Origin: Liolophura sinensis
Lineage: Eukaryota; Mollusca; Polyplacophora; Chitonida; Chitonidae
Assembly (NCBI RefSeq): GCF_032854445.1
Contig: NC_088302.1
Location: 17,665,338-17,729,337, forward strand
Direction of reading: 5' to 3'
DNA length: 64,000 nucleotides
In this document: piece after piece, positions 55,098-64,000 of the stretch
How positions within the stretch are numbered: position 1 is the stretch's first letter
How the letters are laid out: every line of letters starts with the position of its first letter
Made by a program: the position numbers and the translations under genes
Notes under the pieces: generated by a model
Databases searched by the model: none
What the model was told of the DNA's origin: nothing
Seen by the model: the letters and a program-made list of their open reading frames with translations, nothing else

Positions 55098-57758
55098 ATG
55101 ATTTCTCGAAGATTTGCAGGACTTTATGCAAATATCTCAACAAACAGAACTATGCCGAAAAACAAGACAGCCAAGGTACCAGTGACATACATGTACATAT
55201 AAGACAATAAATTTGATTTTTGTTGGTCTTTAAATAATAGATACAAATCATTAGAATTGGTTGGTATTTTATGTACTGTCATTATTTGTTGTGGGCTAGA
55301 TAGATATTTGACTTAAAAGGGACTTGGGGCCTCCGTGGCTCACTTGGTTAGCGCGCTAGCGCAACGTTATAACCCAGGAGCCTTTCACCAATGCACTCGC
55401 TGTGAGTTCAAGACAACTCATATTGGCTTCCTCTCTGGCTGTGTGTGGGAAGGTCTGCTAGCAACCTGCGGATGGTCGTGAGTTGTCCCAGGCTCTGCCT
55501 GCTTTTCCTCCCACCATAATGCTGGCCACCGTTGTATAAGTGAAATATTCTTGAGTACGGCGTAAAACACCAATCAAATAAATAAATAAATAAATAATAG
55601 GGACTTACTTCAGTAATGCACAGGTATAAATTACAAAGGGTGTAGGCCTACATGTACGGTGTAAGGCATTCTATTTGCTGAATTAACAGCTTGAAAAAAT
55701 CTGTGGGTGTTTTTGTTGAATTTACTCACCTTTCTAAGATCAAAAGCCGCAAAATGTGCACAGAGGATGTTGCTCAGGGTAATGCCCAAACCTGACAGTG
55801 GATAACAATGTTATGGACAGTTCTTTTTTTCTTACCTCAGAAATCCTCCATACCCACTGAGACAACTCAGATACAAGGACCTGTTAGGGAGAACAAGAAT
55901 GGGTGCTTCACTATACATATACAGGCAAAACCAGGAGCCCAGCAAAACAACATAACTGGTACATACATGTGTTTATATGATGCATGACAGTTAGGCCTAC
56001 AATGAAGAATTGAGATTCTTATGTTCAGTTTAATCATACTTTTTTCCCCTTTGATTGGGGTTTAGCACCACACGCAAGAATGTTTCACTTAGACAATGGA
56101 GGTAAGGCCCCCGTGGCTGAGGGGGGTTAGCACGCCAGCACGGCGAAGTGACCCAGGAGCCTCCCACTAATGCAGTTGCTGTGAGTTCAAGTCCAGCTCA
56201 TGTTGGCTTCCTATCTGGCACTATGTGGGAAGGTCTGTCCGCAACCTGCGGATGGTCATGGATTTCTCCTGGGCTGTGCTTGGTTTCCTCCCACCATAAT
56301 GCTGGCTGCTGTTGTACAAGTGAAATGTATGCTGTAAATTTGTGTTTAGTGAAATGCCAGATTTTATTTATTTATTCATTTTATTGTGAAGGGGGTGGTG
56401 ATGGCAGGGAGAATAATGAATGGTATTAGAATGCACGATTGAACTATCATCGTCTGTTACAGATATTGGAAAGGAAAGTATCGGAATCCAGATAGCTGCC
56501 CCTCCTGTTGATGGGGAGGCGAACACCGAGCTGATTAAATATCTATCAAAAGTTTTGTCCGTGAGGAAATCAGACCTTAGTCTTCAAACAGTAAGCTGAA
56601 ATTTGTAACTGCAAAGTTGACCTTTCAATCCAGCACAATTTTTATTTAGTAATAATTTTACTGCTGAGTGGATGTACATTTTAAATAGAATCCGAGCTCA
56701 GAATAAGCACTGGTCCGGTGGTCCAAGGCCAGTAGATTTTTTGTCAAACCAGTAGAGTTCACAAGGTACTATTCCAACAAGCCTGTAGGAAATAAAAACT
56801 TCTCATAGAAATGAGGGCGTTAAAAATTATCAGACAATCAAAAATTTGAAAGAAACCTTCAGTATGACAAGGAGCATCGGCAGCTAGCATTTCAGGTGTC
56901 GTGAACTCATTCGTTGCTTCACAATTTGAAATTTGCTTCCACCGAGAATGACGAACAATTTTGGCAAAATCTGGACAAGGCAAATGCCTTTTGTGTCAGG
57001 ACCATTAAACTTGTGGGCAGATCAGTAGAACTGGCTCAAGTGTCCAGTTTGACTTCCGCTTAAATTCAAACCATGAAAATCTTCGTGTTCATTGCGCTAA
57101 TCTGTCACTTTGAAAACATGCATCCAAAGGGTTTACTTAAGAGAGCATAGGAGTATTTACTAATTTAACATTCATCCTAGGTAAATGTAGCTTTTATATT
57201 CGTGTATTGTCATGAGCATTCACACCAAAATGTCCATTAATGTTGCAAAACGGCATCAAAATCCAACTCATGCTGTTTTATATTTCTATTTTTGTTTTGA
57301 TTAGTATGTGATATCTGTTGCATGTCTTGTGACGTCACTTTTTTTCTCAGTCATCTTAGTCATTTCAGTCGTCTGCTGCAATGTGAAAAATAAGCCTTAA
57401 ATAACATTTGTGATATGATACGTGACCTAACATTTCAAGGCAAGAAGGGTAGTATTTGAAGGCATAAATGTCATAAAATATTACTTTTGGAACTGAAACT
57501 TACATTTTCCCAGTAGGATATCACCTCACATTCCAAACAAACCTCAAAGCGCCTTTCTAAGATCAGAAGCTGGCAAAAAGTGCAACTTAGTCATGGACGA
57601 AATTGTAGGTTAAAAAGCCTTTGCAATGCTGCCGTTAACTTTTATTTTTGTTTTTTCAGGGGTCCAAATCCAGGAGTAAAAGCATCTCTATCACATCTGC
57701 CTCACTGAGTAAAGACCAAATCCTGGACATTCTGAAAAGCCATCTAGAAGAGAGATGA
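55098..57758 (+). CDS. C15orf40: UPF0235 / DUF167 protein, C15orf40 homologue, 4 exons
   Basis: Exons 55098-55175, 55841-55958, 56463-56590 and 57660-57758 join in phase at GT-AG junctions, giving 423 nt and 140 residues. The start [18 protein letters not shown] looks like a mitochondrial targeting sequence. It is followed by MPKNKTAK, which matches the internal MPKK start of the human protein. The DUF167 core follows: [53 protein letters not shown], then GSKSRSKSI. These are the family's AKPG, APPxxGxAN and GxKSR signatures. Biochemical function is not established for the family. A poly(A) signal AATAAA lies at 58013-58018. Confidence 0.96.
55326..55598 (+). repeat. Full-length main-family SINE in C15orf40 intron 1, 8-bp duplication
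   Basis: The head 'gggcctccgtggctcacttg' carries A and B boxes. The central block, 'gtataagtgaaatattcttg', 'gagtacggcgtaaaacacca' and an (aaat)n tail follow. The target duplication agggactt is at 55318-55325 and 55599-55606. Confidence 0.96.
56048..56335 (+). repeat. Compound SINE insertion
   Basis: A reverse 3' fragment (gattggggtttagcacc..., 56048-56100) directly abuts a forward copy starting 'gcccccgtggctgaggggg' with A/B boxes and central block to about 56335. The forward copy lacks the normal tail. Located in C15orf40 intron 2. Confidence 0.85.
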
Positions 57759-58934
57759 CACGTTTGTATCTCCAGGAGAGAGGGATCATCCGTTAATCAT
57801 GGGAACAGTAGATACAGCCCTTACGCAATTTGGAAAGTTGTTCATCATCTTTTCTTCTTTCTTCTCTAGAGTTTGAAGAAAAGTGGTTTTCATTTTGCAA
57901 GAATCTTGCAGTATTCTGGGAGCTGTAATAGGAAAAGTACATTTTCCAGAACTCTTTGTTTTTGGGGTTTTTTTTAGGTATTATACATGCTATCGCAGTT
58001 ATGTCTGTTGACAATAAACCCATCACAAGATGTGATTTCCAATCAGTTCTCTGCACTTGTTATTAATTTGTGACTTTGAGCAAATCTGAAAGTCGTCACA
58101 AGTTTGTCATTTACCCCACTTTGTTGTTTGTCCCTACAATTTGGTCTAATTGGTCCAATTTGTCAAAGTAACTCATAGTTAGTTTTTCAAAACAGCTTAC
58201 TTGGCCTTAAGAAGTTCTTACTTGCTTGAATATGATGCAAGTTGTATTTGGAAGTCTTTATGTTGCTGGAAGCTGATCGGGAAGGTTCAGCTCATTTCAA
58301 GTGAAGACGAGCGATGGACCATCAGCGAAGCATCATAACCTTTGGCAGTGAGCACATACAGCCAGCGGCGAACGCCGCTGAGAACCAAGCTTTATGTGTC
58401 TTGTGTGTGTGATGGGGGTTAGGCCGGGAGGGAGGAGGACGGTGACTTGTTTACCTAGTGTATGGTAGTAATCGTCATATATCATTGTATGTACGAAACC
58501 CCTCAAAAAATGTAAATGTATAAATACAATACGCGCTTTTGTGCTGAGAAGTAATATTTGCCATGCATTGTACAGCGATGTCTCTCCTGTTGTGAGTAAA
58601 TAGCACATGGTCTGTGTGGCTAAACCTATCAGTCATGGCTGATCAGAACTTGAAACGGTACTAGGTGCCGTTGAAAGCTCCATAAATGTGCCGCGAACCG
58701 GTCCAAACTAGGGTTTGCTGTTTAAGGCATTGAAATGTTCTGTTAACCTGTTGACACATGCATGGCGTATACTCTCCCTTCTATGCCATCCTTGATATAG
58801 AACTGAATTTATTGACTGCCTCACTGTCTTGTGGTCGCTGTCTACATTTTATAACCCTGTAAGCATTAACGTACTGCGTATACCTGGGGAGGGTTTTGGA
58901 ATTTGAGCAAACGTACTTTATGGATGACCCCTTA

Positions 58935-59172
58935 TGTATTCATTTGATTGGTGTTTCACGCTGTACTCAAGAATATTTCACTTATATGACAGCCGCCAGC
59001 ATGATGGTGAGAGGAAACCGGGCATAGCCCAGTGAAACCTACAACCATCTGCAGGTTTCTGCCAGACCTTCCCACGTACTCCTGAGATTAAGCCAACTGC
59101 ATGCCAGCATGAGCTGGACGTGAACTGTGAGCGCATTGGTGAGAGGCTCCTGGGTGGCCACGGAGGTCACTA
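58935..59172 (-). repeat. SINE, reverse orientation
   Basis: Contains 'gattggtgtttcacgctgta', 'cagcatgatggtgagaggaa' and the antisense head. It lies between the convergent C15orf40 and UPF1 genes. Confidence 0.9.
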
Positions 59173-59399
59173 GTACTTCTTCTAATAACGATTATTAACT
59201 TTCCTTAAAGAGTAGTTATTGTATATGACCAAGCAACAAAGAGAGTTGGCATACATATTTAAATTACATATTTAAATTACAAAAAAAAAAAAAATGTGTA
59301 TCTCTACTGTCATAATCAAAATAATAACACTCTGTAAATTTTACTGCTTTCCCTCTCAGTTTTAAAGCAGACAAATGGCAAAAACAATATTTTAAGCCA

Positions 59400-62340
59400 A
59401 TTTCTTTATTACATAAGCATTTGTGATCGTCGCATTAAGACAAAATTGGGGTGGCAAATCATCAAACATTCCAGTTAACTTTACACAAGCTAGCTCTGGA
59501 AGAATTAAAACATTCGTCTAGATTAATTGCAAAGGCGTAACAAACCAAGCAAAGGCAGCGGCTAAAAAAAACTGATCAGTTTGGTGGCAGGCTAGTGCAC
59601 TTTAACAGCCTTTTTTTAAAATATGCTGAACTAAGAATAAACAATTGCAATTTTTCACCACGCTGAAAAAAGGAACACCCAATACCAAGAACATTATATG
59701 GTCAAAACGTGTATATATTTACCATAATAATAAAGTCTGTTACCATATTCTGATTATTTGTACTGATTAAGATGTGGAGTGGGGATTGGGGAGGGGGAGG
59801 GGACCTTTGGGAGGAGGATGAAGGCCGAACTGAGCACACCAGCTGATGGCAAAGGAGGCACACATAACCACTTTCTCTATCAATCTGTACACTGAAACAC
59901 ATTCAATTTCTCTGTATCAATCTGTACAACTAAATGTGATCACTTTCTCTGTATAACAGTCTCTAAATGCTCGAATACCAGTGCTGCAAGCATGCGAAAT
60001 AGACACCATGGATCCATATGTACCAAACTCCATTTGCACCTAATCGTTTTAAGTACATATGCTCTGGCCAAATATTCCTGAATGCATATATCTTCCTTAA
60101 GGCTATAGAAGCTTCATGCAAGCAAGCCTGGCTAGAAGCCAACGTTTCTGCTTCAAACGACCATGGTGACCACTTGTACTAAGCCCTTACCCCTATCTGC
60201 CATAGCAACTAGTAGTGAAGTCACATAGTTGTCATGTACCACAGGCATACTGTAAACTATGAGAGCATCTGGACCCTAGTTACAACCTCCCTAGTCGTCA
60301 TCAGCTGGACAGCCCTGTTGCAGGAGGACTTTCTACACAAGCTAATGCTTTTCCCATGAAGGTGGTTATCTCCCTTTCTGGTGCATTCCTTAAAGGCTGC
60401 ATAATAACATCAATTAATCAAGGTGCCACAAATGTTTAAAGTGGTAAGTATGACTCCATGTCCTATGCAGAGGTGTGTCCTCTCTGATGTCCTTTCGCAA
60501 CACACACCTTTTCTGAACAGATGCCCTCAATATACAGCATATAATCAAAAAGGAGATAACCATCTTACAATAACAAGCAAAACCAGTCCAACATGAAAAA
60601 CAGGAGTGTTAAGCGTGATCTGGCGAGATGACTGGCCCTTCATTACTGGGTGGGGAGACAGGTGCAAGTCTGTGGTATGTCTGACTCAGGTGTCTATATT
60701 CATCATACGGTGTATCACAACAAAGCCTGCATTCGTATTCAACACTGAAGTGCTTAGGTATCTGTGAAGATATCACACGACTGGGGCACACTGGCCAATG
60801 AAATGGCAAGAAAACGATTGAATATTTTCTATATAACTGTATTCCACCGATGGAATGGACCTATATGACTACGATGAAATGGGGTTGTGCCCAATTTGCT
60901 TTCTAGGCCTTTCACAATTGTCAGTCTTTGATGATCCCTCTCATGACCATACTATATTTATCACTTGACTCTTAATAGGAGTTTTATTATCTTTTAAGCT
61001 CCATGGAACATTCTACACAGGCTATACAGCAACATACAAGCCAGGGATTGCAGTATATGTGATCTTTGAAAGCTTACAATGTCGGCTGTAAGTTACCTGA
61101 CTGGTTATAAAGATGTAAGCAAGACTGGTCACATAATTCTTTGGACTGGTCACATAATTCCGTGGACTGGTCACATAATTCCGTGGACTGGTCACATAAT
61201 CAAACGAACTTAACACTTAAATCAATGGACACATCTCATGTCTGAGAAAAGGCTGCTGCTTCTTAATGCACATCAGACTTTGATGGCCTTCAATTTCTTA
61301 ACATTCGGAGAGAATAACAAACAACATCCGAGATCAGTCGGATGGACGACTGACATGCCTGTTGTGAGCTTAGTGTAAGAGACACCATATAATAAGTTAC
61401 AGACAATTCTAGTCTTCCCTCCAGCATCCGGGCGAAGCCATCAATCACCAGTGGTGACATTCCGTTCACTCCTCCCACTTTCCTAACCATGTTCATCAGC
61501 ATTTTAGTCAAGTCAGTCCTGTCATTTCAACCATCCTCACCCAGGGGGGAATTACATGTATTAACTGACATATGAGGCATATAAAGTAATTCTAAAAGAA
61601 AACAAGATACTCAAACAGCTTGTCCCATCTCCTTGTCCCATAGCGTAAAAGTCAATTCTTTTCTTTTTCAAGAATGACAAAAACAAACACCTTTATTATC
61701 TGCACAGGCTGATGACTCAAGCAGGCAAACAACATATCAGATGTAAGTGTACCAAGTTAATATTGTTATGATCTCTTTGTCCCATTTTTTTTTCCCCTAA
61801 GCTTCTCGGGAAGTTAATCATGAGTGTATCATGGGATACATTAGGGTTTCTCTGCTGGAACCCTTGCCATGTGTCCCTTGTTTTGGGGCCCTCAACGCCA
61901 GGGAAGGGGGTGCTGGTAAACATGTCTGCTGGATACAAAATTGAACTCCTTCTTCTCCACTCTCCAGGTGAAAGATACCGCTCAGCTCTCCATCTTTATT
62001 TGTCACGGCTGATGTCGTCCACGTTTGTCTACCCACCATTCACATTGGTGCCGCCTGCCGCCCGCACCAGAGCGCTATCAGCATCGGCGCTGTGCGAGGC
62101 AAACTCCCCCTGGTGAGCGACAGTTGCCTGGTGATAAGGACGCGGGCTTGTGCACCTCGCGACGTGGCTGGTCATGGGGAGGTAACTCTCCTCATCTCAC
62201 CCTCAGCGATGGCGGCTCTTGCTGGATCACACTCGCTGGACACCTGCCAATCTATGTATCTTTCCTGGCGGACACTGGTGGAGCTCTCATCATGTTTTCT
62301 CCTAAAGCCTTTCCACAGTAGGATGTTGGCAAACCTCTGT
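59400..62340 (-). other. Probable 3' UTR of UPF1
   Basis: No splice-flanked coding exon was found on either strand. The reverse complement has an AATAAA at 59410-59405. The ORFs here (for example near 61290-61511 and 61820-62116) show no recognisable family. The length of about 2.9 kb is inferred from the first plausible signal, not proven. Confidence 0.5.
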
Positions 62341-63598
62341 CTAATTGAAGGGCCCCTGGGACAGCTGAGAGGCGTAGAACAGGCGGTCTCCCTGATAGGT
62401 GGAGTCCTGGGACAGCATACCATCCGCCTGGGACTTAAAGTCATCCCCCAGATAACTGTCCTGTAACCACACAAAAACAACACATCTAATTGTGCACTAT
62501 CCAAAACCTTGTTAACGGGAAGTTCAGTTCAACACAGAATAATAGAAGAGATGAGCTGCTCCAAAGGCAGATGAAAGATTGGTTGACTGAATGCCATGCT
62601 CATGGATTTTTCATTTATATCATGGACGGAGGAAACCGGAGCGTCCAGCGTAAACCATCAACCTTTGACAAGTTAGTGACAAGTTTATCTATAGGTGACA
62701 ATACAGGGATTGCTTTCACACGACTAAGTTGTATTCATCATAACTTTTTTTTTCATGCAAAATGCTATCTAGGCTGTAATGCCATAAGGCAACCTGATTA
62801 ACGAGAAAAATTATGAAAAGTTCCTTTGTGAAAGTAGACCCAGATTCATAATTGTGGAGAAGCTTTCTTCATTAGATACAAGACTGGTCAAATGGCTCTA
62901 TTGCCGATAAGGCCCCTATGAATAGTGAGAGAAAGGAAATCTAGCAATTCCCCGTCAAAGGCGGGTAATTAGTGAGTACTTGGTGTTTAACATTGTACTT
63001 AACAATTTTTCAGTCATATGACGACGAAAAAATCCTTAGAATGCATGTAATGTGCCTCCTTGTTACAGGATGGATTTCCACCGCTCTTTTAACTACTTCA
63101 CTGCTGTTTCACTGAGATGCCTTACCGAAGGCAAGTAAACAGCACCGCCCGAGGCATTATACTGATACGGGTCAACCAGTAGTTGCACTATCCCCTTCAT
63201 GCTGAATGCCAAGCGAGGAAGCTGAAACTTCCTCTTTTAAAATCTTAGGTATGACTTGACCCAGGACTGACCCTGGATCTACCACTCCCGAAGCAGACGC
63301 TCTACCAACCGTGCTAGCGGGGGCGGTAAGGCGGGTATTAAACGAAAGAAACAACTGAAAGCTCAGAACAGGTTTAATAATTCAGTTTTGTTAAAACTGA
63401 AAGAACCTCCCAAGGCAAGAATTGTGCAACATCGAATTAACAGGACTACATGTATGAATCAGTGCAAACAAGTCCACTTACCTGAGACAGTTCTGGCTGA
63501 GAAAGGCCCGTTAGCCCTGGCTGACTCATCTGGAAAGGCTGGCTCATTGACATGTGGCCCTGTGTCAGAGGGCCCTGTGAGAACGGCTGAGAGGCATC
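62341..63598 (-). CDS. UPF1: UPF1 RNA helicase, last two coding exons (C-terminal tail), partial
   Basis: Minus-strand exons 63598-63482 (39 codons) and 62460-62341 (39 codons plus TAG) have GT-AG junctions in phase 0. The first reads [16 protein letters not shown], then [16 protein letters not shown]. The second reads [26 protein letters not shown], then LSQGPFN. These match the C-terminal SQ-rich tail of UPF1, the superfamily 1 helicase that triggers nonsense-mediated mRNA decay. About 11 S/T-Q dipeptides are present, the targets of the SMG1 kinase; phosphorylated sites recruit SMG5/6/7. The end differs from the vertebrate GLSQY terminus. The helicase and CH domains lie to the right of the window. 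Confidence 0.95.
62975..63330 (-). repeat. tRNA-derived SINE, second family, reverse, near full length
   Basis: The antisense of the element at 33735-34117: 'tttcagtcatatgacgacga', 'aatgcatgtaatgtgcctcc', the antisense B box 'actgaccctggatctacc' and the antisense A box 'cgctctaccaaccgtgct'. It lies in the last UPF1 intron. Confidence 0.9.
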
Positions 63599-63610
63599 CT
63601 GTCAATAGAT

Positions 63611-64000
63611 GTATGTACACGTAATACAATGATTGGCAACACCCAGCATGCACAGACAACGCATCCAGGCATTAGTCTCGACTTTAAAGTCAGTCTGTCT
63701 TGTTTTAAAGACTGATACTTGTATTAAATTTAGCTGACATGCGTTTTAACTTTTAACATACTTCCAGACAACCACAATCCTGCTGTCAAAATGTATACAC
63801 TTAAAGCAGGACACCACCACTTATCACATGACTGCAGCCTGTTGACCACAAAAATAGCTAGACAAAGTGTAAATATTTTCTATATAACTGCAGTCCACTG
63901 ATTATGGATGGGGGTGGCAACCTATACAATGATTCTGAAATGAGACTATGCCCAATTTGCTTCCAGGCTTGAGACCGGGTTAGTTGTACTGTAAGTCTTT
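63611..64000 (-). other. UPF1 intronic sequence to window end
   Basis: Upstream of the penultimate UPF1 exon. No further exon was recognised before the window ends. Confidence 0.5.

Noticed and set aside
61290-62504. Several 70-124-codon ORFs as separate genes
   Set aside because: They lie in or over the last exon and probable 3' UTR of UPF1 and show no family resemblance.

Overview
This is animal nuclear DNA, most likely from a lophotrochozoan and probably a mollusc. The genes are split by many short introns with GT-AG junctions, plus one AT-AC intron. Non-coding DNA is full of minisatellites, tRNA-derived SINEs and decayed Tc1/mariner-type elements. The commonest SINE ends in a block that reads, in its antisense form, as a gattggtgttttacgccg-type start. 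I know such elements from marine molluscs. The species assignment is inference.

Layout from left to right. At 0.1-3.5 kb there is a large 88-bp minisatellite array with higher-order structure. At 4.85-8.93 kb (+) lies the 3' part of a gene I cannot name, encoding a Ser-rich, coiled-coil protein. From 9 to 23.4 kb I find no convincing gene, only a (TA)n tract, a ~118-bp satellite at 14.87-15.92 kb, SINEs and a deleted Tc1-like transposon with clear inverted repeats. At 23.5-37.9 kb (+) is a complete 13-exon SLC6 transporter of 599 residues, reconstructed exon by exon. At 41.5-44.5 kb (+) is a complete 4-exon gene for a small secreted six-cysteine protein of 109 residues. The 44.6-49 kb stretch is poorly understood, with one orphan exon candidate on the minus strand. 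At 49.0-54.75 kb (-) is a complete 4-exon NR2C2AP homologue of 138 residues. Head to head with it, 345 bp away, is a complete 4-exon C15orf40/UPF0235 (DUF167) homologue of 140 residues at 55.1-57.76 kb (+). At the right edge (-) are the last two coding exons and the probable 3' UTR of UPF1, the nonsense-mediated decay helicase.

The most unusual signal is that several minisatellites are built from splice sites. In SLC6 intron 4 a 70-74-bp unit repeats the 3' splice site plus the first codons of exon 5, giving 11 near-identical acceptors in a row. In the small secreted-protein gene a ~45-bp unit repeats the end of exon 2 plus its GTAAGT donor, giving about a dozen exact donors. In SLC6 intron 3 a 43-bp array runs into the real acceptor of exon 3. 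Intron 9 carries a 37-bp array with a donor-like core. The real NR2C2AP AT-AC (U12-type) intron, and ion-site substitutions in the transporter, are further points of interest.

The genes do not form one pathway. UPF1 (mRNA decay), NR2C2AP and C15orf40 are housekeeping-type genes. The SLC6 and secreted-protein genes look like tissue-specific neighbours. Exon limits were placed by hand from reading frame, splice consensus and remembered family sequence; no database search was run.
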